Positions 20,575 to 29,357 of a stretch of DNA of 64,000 nt are shown here, one piece after another. Every line of letters begins with the position of its first letter. The first letter of the stretch is position 1. The translations under genes were made by a program, and so were the position numbers. Under the pieces are notes generated by a model. It saw only the letters and a list, made by a program, of their open reading frames with translations, had not been told where the DNA came from and ran no database searches. The DNA comes from Myxococcales bacterium. Lineage in GTDB: Bacteria; Myxococcota_A; Polyangia; Polyangiales; Polyangiaceae. The stretch is from contig JAEUKE010000041.1 in assembly GCA_016794345.1 (NCBI GenBank), positions 42,718-106,717 on the forward strand, read 5' to 3'.

Positions 20575-20966
20575 ACCGTCTCTCTCTCGTTGCCCTCGCC
20601 CTGCTCGCGTCCACCGGCTGCTCGCCCGCCCTCGGTGGCCTCTCCGGAGCCGCCCCGGGGCTGACGCTCAAACACGAACACGTCGCCTTCGGGGACGACG
20701 TCGTCACGCTGTCGGAAGGGACGGCCTACGCGCTCGATTGCTGGACCCTCGATGGCCCTTGCGACTCGGTCCGCGCGGTCTCGAGCGATCCCAAGATCGC
20801 GGAGGTGCTCCCGTCCCACCTCGAGCGGAGGATGGATTGGTATGGCGAGCTCCGCGCCGCGCCAGCGAAGCCCGGCTTCGTGATCGCCGCGATGAGCCCC
20901 GGGGAGACCACGATCAGCTTCCAGGACGGCGGCGCGGAGACCCGGATTCGTGTCGTGGTCGAGTGA
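20571..20966 (+). CDS. Small Ig-like lipoprotein, 131 aa
   Basis: ATG 20571 overlaps the previous TGA by four bases. The protein has a lipobox (ASTGC), then a beta-rich domain with SVRAVSSDPKIAEVLPSH and a final SPGETTISFQDGGAETRIR. This pattern of a deviation from background followed by PGxTTI is typical of Big-type Ig folds. It likely works with the preceding lipoprotein at the cell envelope; the function is unknown. Confidence 0.8.
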   Translation: MNRLSLVALALLASTGCSPALGGLSGAAPGLTLKHEHVAFGDDVVTLSEGTAYALDCWTLDGPCDSVRAVSSDPKIAEVLPSHLERRMDWYGELRAAPAKPGFVIAAMSPGETTISFQDGGAETRIRVVVE

Positions 20967-20975
20967 GCGGCAGGC

Positions 20976-22139
20976 TCAGCGGCAATTGCAGTAGCAGTTG
21001 CCGTCGCCGCCGTCGTCGCGCGACGAGCAGGTGTACCCCGCCTGACAGCCGGTCCGCTCGCAGGGCCCCCAATAGGCGCCGCCGAGCGAGCACGAGCAAG
21101 CGTTCTGCGCCTTCGCCGGCGCAGCCTTCGCGCCGGTGATCTTGATCCGCTGGCGCGAGAGGACGCGCCCCGTCTTGTACTTCGGGTAGACGTCGTGGAG
21201 TCGAATCTCCCAGTCGCCGGGCTCGGTGGCTTCGAGCGTGTGGGAGCTCGCACCCGACGCGACGTATTGCCAGCTCCCGAAGTCGGTGTCGGGCGCGTCC
21301 GGACGGATGAGCGTGATCCAGTATTTCTGGCCCTCGGGCGGCGAGAGGGTGACGCCGAGCTTCACGGTGATGGCGTCCCCCTTCTCGAACTCGGTCCGGT
21401 CGATCTTGATCGTGGGGATGGCCTCGGCCGATGGTGCATCGGGCGGCGGCGGCGGCGCGGCGGGCGCCCCCGGCATCGGATTCGTGGCGCCGAACGCCTC
21501 CAGGCAGGCGCGCGCCTCGCGGTTGATGAAGCCTTCGAGTCCCTCCGGCGGCGGCTCGTTCCTGCGCGGGCTGCTCCCTTCCCACACCTGGTACTGCTTG
21601 AGCCTGCGTTTGTGGAAGAAGGCGACCTCGTTCTGCCGCGGATCGCCCGACTCGGCTCCGTACCAGAGGATGATGTCGCCCGCCGCGCTCATCGCGTATT
21701 CGCTGCTCTGATCGTCGATCTTGAAGACGAGGCGCCGGACCAGGTTGCCCTCGTGGAAGAGCAGGCACTGGTGACCACGCGCCTGCACGGTGGTGTAAGG
21801 CAGCTCCTTGTCGACCGCCCGCCGGAGCACGATGCCCGCCTCTCGCCCGACCCACGCGGCGGAGAACGTGTCCGGCTCCTCCGGCATGTGGGGCGCGCCG
21901 GAGAAAAAGAGACCACCTCCTTCTTTGCCCTCGTCCATCCCCTCGTAGAACTCTCCGAGGATCCCGCCATAGCCATCCTTCAGGGACGTCGTGAGATCGA
22001 CCTTGGACGGTGCCTTCTTCTTCGCGCGCGGCGAATCCTCCGCCCCGCTCTCATCGGAGCTCTTCTTGTTCGCGTTGCAGCCTGCCGAGAGGGAGCCGAC
22101 GAACGCGAGGGCAACGATGGCGCGGGTGACGTGGTGCAT
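20976..22139 (-). CDS. Uncharacterised lipoprotein with a C-terminal cysteine-rich tail, 387 aa
   Basis: The protein has a lipoprotein signal (lipobox LSAGC) and a Lys-rich, acidic region. A central region around residues 60-200 contains LLFHEGNLVRRLVFKIDD and AAGDIILWYGAES. A Pro-rich linker follows, then an Ig-like beta domain (KIDRTEFEKGDAITVKLG) and a tail with about eight cysteines ending NCYCNCR. No known enzyme motif is visible. It converges on the Ig-like lipoprotein with a 9-bp gap. The cysteine tail suggests a disulphide-stabilised secreted module. Confidence 0.8.
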   Translation of the reverse strand: MHHVTRAIVALAFVGSLSAGCNANKKSSDESGAEDSPRAKKKAPSKVDLTTSLKDGYGGILGEFYEGMDEGKEGGGLFFSGAPHMPEEPDTFSAAWVGREAGIVLRRAVDKELPYTTVQARGHQCLLFHEGNLVRRLVFKIDDQSSEYAMSAAGDIILWYGAESGDPRQNEVAFFHKRRLKQYQVWEGSSPRRNEPPPEGLEGFINREARACLEAFGATNPMPGAPAAPPPPPDAPSAEAIPTIKIDRTEFEKGDAITVKLGVTLSPPEGQKYWITLIRPDAPDTDFGSWQYVASGASSHTLEATEPGDWEIRLHDVYPKYKTGRVLSRQRIKITGAKAAPAKAQNACSCSLGGAYWGPCERTGCQAGYTCSSRDDGGDGNCYCNCR

Positions 22140-22290
22140 GAGCCTCCAGGGTCGCCGGGACGATCACCGGCAGGGTCCCAGGCTAAGGCGGCGCGCTCCG
22201 CCGACAATCTCAGCTCGATTTCAATCGAAGGTCCGCCCGGTCCGAGGAGGCTGGCGTTGCCCTCCGCTTGCTCGGTAGTCTCAGGGGATC

Positions 22291-22554
22291 GTGAAGCGGT
22301 ACATGGTCGTCATCGAGCTGCCCGAGAGCGTCAGCGACGGTCGCCAGACCGGGCGGTTCGACAAGGTCAACGCCGTGACCCTCGAGGCCCAGAACCGTTT
22401 GCGCGCGTGGTTGAACGAGCAAGGCGCCGCACGCGACAGCTTCAGCTTCGATCCGCCGATGGCGTTCGGCACGTTCGGCGGTCAGTGCACGGAGGACGTG
22501 GCCAGGCTCATCCGGCGCGCGCCCGGCGTGCAGGCCGTGATGGAGATCGGCTGA
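22291..22554 (+). CDS. Small conserved-looking protein, 87 aa
   Basis: The GTG at 22291 begins a frame with strong G/C third-position bias and a balanced composition (YMVVIELPESVSDG, FSFDPPMAFGTFGGQ). An ATG lies four codons later. There is no signal peptide or membrane segment, so it should be cytosolic. It contains one cysteine and no recognisable motif. It converges on the vWA operon 12 bp downstream. The function is unknown; I regard it as a real gene because the composition is not that of a shadow frame. Confidence 0.65.
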   Translation: MKRYMVVIELPESVSDGRQTGRFDKVNAVTLEAQNRLRAWLNEQGAARDSFSFDPPMAFGTFGGQCTEDVARLIRRAPGVQAVMEIG

Positions 22555-22566
22555 CGGAAGCGACGT

Positions 22567-25428
22567 TCAGACCCGCCGCGTCTTCGCGATGAACTTTCGA
22601 TCGAAGAGGCGGACGCGTCTCACGAAGAGGTCGAGGACGAAGACGACGATGGCGACGTAGATGAACCAGCGCCAGAGATCCTCGTGGTAGGTGATCTTCT
22701 CGCCCGCGGGGTCGAAGACCTGCGCGACATCCGCCGGGTCGATCGCCCCGCCGGTGGCGAGGGCGACGCGCGCGAGGGCTTCCCGGTCGGGCTCGAAGCT
22801 CGCGTACTCGCGCGGGTACGGGTTCGACACGTGCCCGTAGCTCACGGCGACGACCTTCGACGTTCCGTCGGGCTGCTCGCGCACGTGCTCGGCCTTGAGC
22901 AGGAAGCTGCCGTATTTGTCCATCGGCATCTCCGCCTCGTACCGGCCGGGCGCGGTCTGCCGCAGGTCGACGACCTTGCTCTCGCCGCCGGGCTCGGGCC
23001 CGGTGATGGTGAGGCGTGACGTGAGGTTGTTCTCGAAGCGCTCGTCGGGCGTGAACGCGTCGACCGAGGCGCGGAGGACGCCGCCGACGATCTCCGCCTT
23101 CATGTCGAGCTCGCGCTGGTGCTTCTGGCGCATGTGCTCGCGCACGAGCTGACCCCAGAACTTCTCGAAGCCGTCCCAGCGGATCCAGTCCACCGCCCAC
23201 TTGGCCTTCACGTCGCTCGTCCACGCGAGCGACCAGCCGAGGCCGACGCGCCAGCGCGCGAGGATGGGCTCGTCGGTGTCGGACGCGAGGATCTGCTCGG
23301 CGGGAGCAGGCTTGAGCGTGGTCGAGACGTAGCCGTGCAGGTAGCCCGCGCCGCGCACGTCCACGTTCTTCAGGAACTGCGGCTCGCTCGTCTGCACGAC
23401 GGGGAACCACTCCTCCACCGCGGCGGCGCGCGAGATCATCTCGGCCTCCTTGGTGAAGATCTTCGGGAGGTTGTTCGGATCGGACACGATGTGACAGCGC
23501 CCGGTGCCTCCGGCGTCCGCCAAGGTCTGCATGAGCTGCTCGTCGACCTCGCTGCCGACGCCTACCGTCGTCAGGGTGATCGACTCCGCGGTCATCGCGG
23601 TCACCAGCTCCTTCAAGCCGTTCGTGGTGTTGGGCCGACCGTCGGAGAGGAGGATGACGTGTTTGCGGCGCGCCTGCGCGACCGTGAGATCCTGGAAGGC
23701 CGCGTCGAGCGCCCCGGCGAACTCGGTCCCGCCGGCGGGCTGGATGCGCGCGATCTCGGCCGAGATGCGCGTGCGGTTGCGCGCCGGCTGCAGCTTCACG
23801 AACCTCGTGGGGTTCGAGTCGAAGGCGATGACCTCGATGAGGTCGTCGCCCGACAGCGTCTGCACGGTGGCCTTGGCGGCAGCCTTGGCCATCTCGATGG
23901 GGAGGCCGGTCATCGACCCGGAGCGGTCCATGACGAGCGCCATCGCCACGCTCGGCATCTCCTTCTTCTTCTCGTTCTCCATCCGCACCGGCAGGATCCG
24001 CTCGATGGTCGTGCGGTACCAGCCGCCGAGGCCGTAGCCGGACTCGCCGCCCGCGAAGAGGAAGCCGCCGCCGAGATCGCGCACGTAGCGCTCGATGAGA
24101 TCTTGCGCGGCGAGGTCGAGCTGCTCCTTCGCCACGTCGCTGACGATGACGAAGTCGTACCGTTCGAGCTCCTTGAGGGAGGCGGGGAAGCCCGCCGGGC
24201 TCCGCGGCTCCACGTCGAACTGCTGCGCGCGCAGCGCGTTGGCGAGGTAGGTCCCCTGCTCGGGCGTGCCCTCCACGTAGAGCACCATGGGCCGGCCTGG
24301 GACGTCGATCGTCGCGGCGTATTTGTTGTTGTCGGGGAACTTGTCGTCGGCGACCTGATCGAGCTCGAGCGCGTAGGTGACCGGCCCGGCGTAGCGGACG
24401 ACGCTCTTGAAGACGACCTCGTTCTGGCCGCCCTTCAGCTCCACGTCTTTGATGCCCTCGAGGCCGTTCAGCGCCTCGCCCTGGTAGAGGCGCGCGCGCG
24501 CCTTGGTCGCGCGCGTGGAGTAGACCTGCGCCTTGACCTCGAACGTCTCGCCCACCTTCACGCGATCGGGCAGCTTCACCGACTGGAGCGCGACCTCTCC
24601 CGGAGGCGGGCGCGTGTACGGGATGGTGAAGACGCGGACGCCGTGGTCCTTGGCGCGGTTCGCCTCGGCGAGGATGTCGCCGTCGGTCTGGGCGCCGTCC
24701 GAGAGGATGACCGCGCGCTTGAGGTAGCCGGGCGGGTAGAGGCCGTAAGCGAGCTGCAGCGCCGCCTGGAGGTTCGAGCCCGCGCCCTCGTCGCTGGGGT
24801 TGCCGCTCGCCTTCGGATCGCCGTGGCGAGCGATCGCCAGCTCGGGCGCGCCCTCGGGCGCGGGCTCGGTCCCTCCGCCGGGCACGTCGACGAGCCGAGG
24901 ACGCTTGGCGAACGTGATGAGCTTCACCACGCCCTCGGGCGGCTTCTCTTTCACCGCGCGCGCGACGATCGCCTGCGCGTCGGCCAGCGCCTCTTCCGGC
25001 ACCGAGTTCGACACGTCCACCAGGTAGACGGTGGCGGTCTTCTCGGTCGTCGCGGAGCGCGCGAGGCGGGAGAGCCCAAACGCGACCGCCGCCACGAAGA
25101 GACACCGGAGCAACACAGAGATGACCCGCTGCGGCCACGGCAAGTCGGCGAGCGACTTCGAGAGGACGCCCACGAACCACGGGAACACGAGCATGATCCC
25201 GAGGAGCTTCGGGTTCAGAAGCTCGTATTCGACCTCCTTGTAGGTGTACTTGAGCGTCGGATCCGGCGCCGAGAGGACGTACTTCTGGAACGCCCAGTAG
25301 AGCAGCCCGGCGAGCGCGGCGCAGGTGACGACCCAGCCGAGCGCGGCGAGGCGGCTCCGCCACGCGCGCGACGGGCCGCGCAGGACGGTCGCGGGCCTCC
25401 GGGACGGCGGCGGCGTGCTCTCGCTCAT
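22567..25428 (-). CDS. Large membrane protein with two von Willebrand A-like regions, 953 aa
   Basis: Three N-terminal membrane segments (about 28-48, 76-90, 104-121) precede a first vWA-like strand with DVSNS (D138). A second, canonical MIDAS motif DRSGS lies near residue 510, and one membrane segment is near the C-terminus (WFIYVAIVVFVLDLFVRR). Between them, regions resemble glutamine-amidotransferase-like and beta-sandwich modules, as in chloride-channel/BatA-like proteins encoded with MoxR. The start overlaps the upstream stop as ATGA. It is the last gene of the MoxR operon; such proteins are thought to be metal-dependent partners of the MoxR ATPase. Specific function is unknown. Confidence 0.87.
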   Translation of the reverse strand: MSESTPPPSRRPATVLRGPSRAWRSRLAALGWVVTCAALAGLLYWAFQKYVLSAPDPTLKYTYKEVEYELLNPKLLGIMLVFPWFVGVLSKSLADLPWPQRVISVLLRCLFVAAVAFGLSRLARSATTEKTATVYLVDVSNSVPEEALADAQAIVARAVKEKPPEGVVKLITFAKRPRLVDVPGGGTEPAPEGAPELAIARHGDPKASGNPSDEGAGSNLQAALQLAYGLYPPGYLKRAVILSDGAQTDGDILAEANRAKDHGVRVFTIPYTRPPPGEVALQSVKLPDRVKVGETFEVKAQVYSTRATKARARLYQGEALNGLEGIKDVELKGGQNEVVFKSVVRYAGPVTYALELDQVADDKFPDNNKYAATIDVPGRPMVLYVEGTPEQGTYLANALRAQQFDVEPRSPAGFPASLKELERYDFVIVSDVAKEQLDLAAQDLIERYVRDLGGGFLFAGGESGYGLGGWYRTTIERILPVRMENEKKKEMPSVAMALVMDRSGSMTGLPIEMAKAAAKATVQTLSGDDLIEVIAFDSNPTRFVKLQPARNRTRISAEIARIQPAGGTEFAGALDAAFQDLTVAQARRKHVILLSDGRPNTTNGLKELVTAMTAESITLTTVGVGSEVDEQLMQTLADAGGTGRCHIVSDPNNLPKIFTKEAEMISRAAAVEEWFPVVQTSEPQFLKNVDVRGAGYLHGYVSTTLKPAPAEQILASDTDEPILARWRVGLGWSLAWTSDVKAKWAVDWIRWDGFEKFWGQLVREHMRQKHQRELDMKAEIVGGVLRASVDAFTPDERFENNLTSRLTITGPEPGGESKVVDLRQTAPGRYEAEMPMDKYGSFLLKAEHVREQPDGTSKVVAVSYGHVSNPYPREYASFEPDREALARVALATGGAIDPADVAQVFDPAGEKITYHEDLWRWFIYVAIVVFVLDLFVRRVRLFDRKFIAKTRRV

Positions 25429-27377
25429 ACGGTCACCCGACGGTGGTACGTGAGCCACTCGACGACGCTGATGGCGATGACGGCGAAGAGCAGATACGCC
25501 CAGATCTCTCGGCGCACGCCGACCGTGAAGCCGCTCACCTCACCGGCCGTCGTCCCGTTCACGGTGAGCTCCTTCTGCGGCTCGATGCGGCTCTCGAAAG
25601 GGTCCACCAGGTTGGCCGCGAACATCGTCTCGTATTTGTCGCCTTCCCCACCGCCGCGCACCGTGTAGATGCCCGAGCGCTGACCGAGGAACACGGCGCG
25701 ACCGTCCTGCACGGGGATGACGCGCTCCGCGCCGGAAGGCTCGACGAGCGTCGCCGTCTCGAGCTGGGAGGGCGCGGGGACGCGCCAGACGGTGCCGGTG
25801 GAGAAGCTCGAGATGTAGCCGGTGTCCTCCTCGACGAAGTCGTTGATCGTGTTCATGAGCAGGAGCGGCCACGAGATCATGAAGGGCAGGTCGGTGTCGC
25901 GCAGATCGATGCCCATCGCCACGAACTTGTGACCCTCGCGGCGGCCGGAGATGAGGAGGGGGCCGCGCACGCTGGCCCCGATGATCTTGTCCTCCTTCTC
26001 GGGCTTGAGGACGTGGGCGCGCCACACGCTCGCGGCGCCGAGCTCCGTGTAGCGCACGACGGGGCTCTTCTCGTCGATCTCGTCGAAGCCGAGCGGCGCG
26101 TTTTTGTCGTCGTCGAGGATCTCCTTGTCGACGGTGAACGGCAGGTCCTTCCCGGTGGGGTTCAGGTAGAAGATGTGGCCCGAGCCAGGCGTGGGCGCGG
26201 CGGAGATGCCGTCGAAGATCGTGACGTCGAACTTGCCGTCGGCCGGGTAGCGCTTCGGCGAGACCATCGTCACGTCCAGGTACTCGTCGAGGAGCAGCGC
26301 CGCCTCGAGGTACATGTTGCCCGTCGTCACCACCTGGATCCGCGACCGGCGCCGCTCCGGCAAGAGCGCATACGCGATGTCGTCCGCGGGGAGGTCGTCG
26401 CCGCCGACCGTCGCGCCTGGCTTGCACAGGTCCGTCCCGGGCTCCGCCTTGTCGCCGACCGCAGCGAGGCGCGCCTCGAGCGTGCGCGAGGCGCCCGACA
26501 GGTTCGGATAGAAGCGAGGCAGGCGCTCGCCGGCCTTCAGCTTCAGGCGCGCGACGTCCGTGAGCGCGCCGTCACCGCAGAGGACCAGATCGAGGTCCAT
26601 GTCCTCTTTGCCGGTGTTCGTGACCTCGAGCATCACCTCGTAGCGGCTCTTGTCGAGCGGGTAACGGCGAACCGAGAACCCGGTGATCGCCGCGTTCTTC
26701 GAGCCCTCCCCGACGCCGACGAACGAGAGCTTGGTCCCCGAGAGATCGACCGGGCCGAGCTGGTCGGCCGCCGGCCCGAGCGCGCCATCGGAGACGACGA
26801 TGATCTCCGGGTTGGGCAGCCCCCGCAGCGTGTCGGTCGCGAAGCGGAGGGCGCGCGGGAAGTCCGCCCGCGTCTCGCTCGGCGTGATCGAGTCGAGCGC
26901 CTTCTCCAGCTCGCCGATGTCGTTGGTCAGCGTGGAGAGCGGCGTGATGGCCGCGTCCATCTGGGCGATGATCATGCGGTCGTCGCCCCCGAGGCCACGC
27001 ACCGTCTCGCGCAAGCGGCGCTTCCCCTCTTCGAGGCGGCTGGGCGCGACGTCCGTCGCCTGCATGCTCGCGCTCGCGTCGACGAGGACGACCACGTTCC
27101 TGCCCTCGACGAGGTTCTGCGCCGTGCGCGGGTCGCCGAGCGCCAGGAGGAGCAACGCGAGGAGCGCGAGCTGCAGGAGGAGCGAGAGCAGCCGCTTGAG
27201 CTGCGAGAAGAGGCTCGTCGCCTCCTTGTCCCGGAGGATGCGCTCCCAGAGGCGCGAGAACGGGACGGGGACGGGCCGCCGCTTGAGCTTGAGGATGTAG
27301 AGGAGGACGACCAGGCCGCCGGCGACGCCGCCGATGGTGAGGAGAGTCTGGAGCGGGAGACCGACGAAGTGCGGCAT
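25425..27377 (-). CDS. BatA-type vWA membrane protein, 650 aa
   Basis: The protein begins with a membrane segment (LLTIGGVAGGLVVLLYILKL) and the BatA-type VPFSRLWERILRD, then a second hydrophobic stretch near residue 65-80. The vWA domain starts at VVVLVDASASM, with an intact DxSxS MIDAS motif. A C-terminal membrane segment (AYLLFAVIAISVVEWL) closes the protein. This architecture belongs to the BatA/aerotolerance-related family found beside MoxR and DUF58. The start lies 1 bp from the DUF58 stop, and the end overlaps the next gene by 4 nt, so the genes are tightly coupled. Confidence 0.88.
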   Translation of the reverse strand: MPHFVGLPLQTLLTIGGVAGGLVVLLYILKLKRRPVPVPFSRLWERILRDKEATSLFSQLKRLLSLLLQLALLALLLLALGDPRTAQNLVEGRNVVVLVDASASMQATDVAPSRLEEGKRRLRETVRGLGGDDRMIIAQMDAAITPLSTLTNDIGELEKALDSITPSETRADFPRALRFATDTLRGLPNPEIIVVSDGALGPAADQLGPVDLSGTKLSFVGVGEGSKNAAITGFSVRRYPLDKSRYEVMLEVTNTGKEDMDLDLVLCGDGALTDVARLKLKAGERLPRFYPNLSGASRTLEARLAAVGDKAEPGTDLCKPGATVGGDDLPADDIAYALLPERRRSRIQVVTTGNMYLEAALLLDEYLDVTMVSPKRYPADGKFDVTIFDGISAAPTPGSGHIFYLNPTGKDLPFTVDKEILDDDKNAPLGFDEIDEKSPVVRYTELGAASVWRAHVLKPEKEDKIIGASVRGPLLISGRREGHKFVAMGIDLRDTDLPFMISWPLLLMNTINDFVEEDTGYISSFSTGTVWRVPAPSQLETATLVEPSGAERVIPVQDGRAVFLGQRSGIYTVRGGGEGDKYETMFAANLVDPFESRIEPQKELTVNGTTAGEVSGFTVGVRREIWAYLLFAVIAISVVEWLTYHRRVTV

Positions 27378-27378
27378 G

Positions 27379-28320
27379 TCAGCGCAAGAACCCGCCTCGC
27401 CGGAAGACGCGGAGGATGAGCTCGTCGAACGGGATGTCCACGTTCGCCTCGTAGTAGGCCACCTGCTTCTTGCTGCAGAAGCGCTTCACCTGCTCGATGT
27501 AGCCGTCGTAGGCCTGCGCGTAGCGCTCGAGGATACGCGGCGTCACCGTGACCTCGCGCTCCTCGCCCGACTCGCAGTCGTACACGCGCACGTCGCCGCG
27601 GAGCTCGGGCGTGCGGTCCTTCGGATCGGTGACGTGGAGGACGAAGGGCTCGAACTTGTTGTACCGAAGGACGTTGATGCCCTTCTCGAAGCCCTTCGCG
27701 TCGTAGAGGTCCGTGATGAGGACGGCGAGGCCGCGCCGTTTGTGCTGAGCGACGAAGGTCTTGAGGCTGTCCTCGAGGTCGGTGTGGCCTTCGGGCTGGA
27801 GACCGGAGAGGAAGCGGAAGATCCGGAAGATGCGCGCCTTGCCCCGCGTCTCGGGCATCCGACCGCTGAGCTCGTCGGTCGCCGAGACGATGGTGACGCG
27901 GTCGAGGTTGGCGAGCCCGACGTAAGCGAGCGCAGCGCAGATGCGCTTCGCGTGGCGAAGCTTCTCGCCGTCCCCGAACCCCATGGACGAGGAAGTGTCG
28001 AGGATGAAGTAGATGCTGAGATCCTCCTCCTCCTCGTAGAGGCGGATGAGCAAGCGCTGGAATCGGCTGTAAGCCGACCAGTCCACCGAGCGGATGTCGT
28101 CGCCCGGCGCGTAGTCGCGGTGATCGGCGAACTCGACGCCGCTGCCGGTCTTCCGGGTGCGCCGCTCGGCGCGCATCGCGCCGGAGAAGACGCGCTTCGA
28201 GACCATCGCGAGGTAGTCCAGCTTGCGCTGGAAGTCGTCGTCGAAGAGATCGTCGTCGCGCGCCGGGGCGCGGCTCCGCAGGCTCTTCGGCGCGCGCGCG
28301 AGGAAGTCGAAGACGCCCAT
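27379..28320 (-). CDS. DUF58 domain protein, 313 aa
   Basis: The cytosolic DUF58 protein shows the family block FADHRDYAPGDDIRSVDWSAY, followed by a vWA-like strand with DTSSSM. It is the usual companion of MoxR ATPases and is thought to be a substrate or adaptor, though the biochemical role is not established. The C-terminal half (RYAQAYDGYIEQVKRF) is typical for the family. It sits 10 bp after the MoxR stop, inside the operon. Confidence 0.92.
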   Translation of the reverse strand: MGVFDFLARAPKSLRSRAPARDDDLFDDDFQRKLDYLAMVSKRVFSGAMRAERRTRKTGSGVEFADHRDYAPGDDIRSVDWSAYSRFQRLLIRLYEEEEDLSIYFILDTSSSMGFGDGEKLRHAKRICAALAYVGLANLDRVTIVSATDELSGRMPETRGKARIFRIFRFLSGLQPEGHTDLEDSLKTFVAQHKRRGLAVLITDLYDAKGFEKGINVLRYNKFEPFVLHVTDPKDRTPELRGDVRVYDCESGEEREVTVTPRILERYAQAYDGYIEQVKRFCSKKQVAYYEANVDIPFDELILRVFRRGGFLR

Positions 28321-28330
28321 CTGTCGCGCG

Positions 28331-29347
28331 CTACTTCGCGCTCTCCGGGAGCCCCTTCAGGATGGCCGAGAGGACCTCGTCCGTCTTGATGCCCTCGGCC
28401 TCGCCTTCGAAGTTCAAGAGCACGCGGTGCCGGAGCGCCGGCAAGCTGCTCACCTTCACGTCTTCGATGCTGGGCGCGAAGCGGCCATCCATCAGGGCGC
28501 GGATCTTCGACGCGAGGAGGATGGCCTGCGCGCCGCGCGGCGAGGAGCCGAACTTCACGAAGCGCTTCACCGAGTCGAACGTCGTCGACTCCGGGTGTGT
28601 CGCCTGGAGGAGCCTCACCACGTAGTCCTGCACGTGCTGGGCGACGGGCACCTCGCGAACGAGCTTCTGCATCTCGAGGATCTGGTCCTTCGTGAGGGCC
28701 TGGGTCGCGCGATGGGACTCGCTGCCGGTCGTGCGGCTGAGGATCTGGTGGAGCTCCTCGCGGCCAGGGAACGGGACGTGGAGCTTGAAGAAGAAGCGGT
28801 CGAGCTGCGCTTCGGGCAGCGGGTACGTGCCTTCGCTCTCGAGCGGGTTCTGCGTGGCGAGGACGAAAAACGGCTTGTCGAGCTCGTACGTCTTCGTGGA
28901 CACGGTCACGCGCTGCTCCTGCATGGCCTCGAGCAAGGCCGACTGCGTCTTCGGCGTGGCGCGGTTGATCTCGTCAGCCAGGACGATGTTCGCGAAGAGG
29001 GGCCCCTTGCGGAACACGAGGGAGCGCTGCGCGCCGCCACCGTCGTCGGAGATGACGGTGGTCCCGATGATGTCGGCGGGCATCATGTCCGGGGTGAACT
29101 GGATGCGCGCGAAGTCGAGGCTGAGCGCGTCCGCGATGGTCCGCACGAGGAGCGTCTTGCCGAGACCGGGGACGCCCTCGAGCAGCGCGTGGGAGCCCGC
29201 GAACATGCAGGTGAGCACGCCGTCGACGACCTCGCGGTTGCCGACGATGACCTTGGCGACCTCCTCGCGCAGGTTGCCGATGAGCTTCTGGAAGTGCGCG
29301 ACCTCTTCCCGCGCGCCCTTCGTTTCTTCGTCCTTCGTTTTCGCCAT
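28331..29347 (-). CDS. MoxR-family AAA+ ATPase, 338 aa
   Basis: All AAA+ elements are visible: Walker A GVPGLGKT, the MoxR block FTPDMMPADIIGT, Walker B VLADEINR, and FVLATQNPLESEGTYPLPEAQLDRF. The C-terminal lid (GSSPRGAQAILLASKIRALMDGR) is intact. MoxR ATPases act as chaperone-like remodellers of metal- or vWA-containing partners; the two vWA proteins downstream are the obvious clients here (inference). It is second in the operon, 10 bp after the coiled-coil membrane protein. Confidence 0.95.
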   Translation of the reverse strand: MAKTKDEETKGAREEVAHFQKLIGNLREEVAKVIVGNREVVDGVLTCMFAGSHALLEGVPGLGKTLLVRTIADALSLDFARIQFTPDMMPADIIGTTVISDDGGGAQRSLVFRKGPLFANIVLADEINRATPKTQSALLEAMQEQRVTVSTKTYELDKPFFVLATQNPLESEGTYPLPEAQLDRFFFKLHVPFPGREELHQILSRTTGSESHRATQALTKDQILEMQKLVREVPVAQHVQDYVVRLLQATHPESTTFDSVKRFVKFGSSPRGAQAILLASKIRALMDGRFAPSIEDVKVSSLPALRHRVLLNFEGEAEGIKTDEVLSAILKGLPESAK

Positions 29348-29357
29348 GATCTCTCGC

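Noticed and set aside
22508..25363. A 951-codon leftward frame parallel to the 953-residue vWA gene
   Set aside because: It is a shifted frame of the same strand, dominated by Arg and Ala, with no domains.
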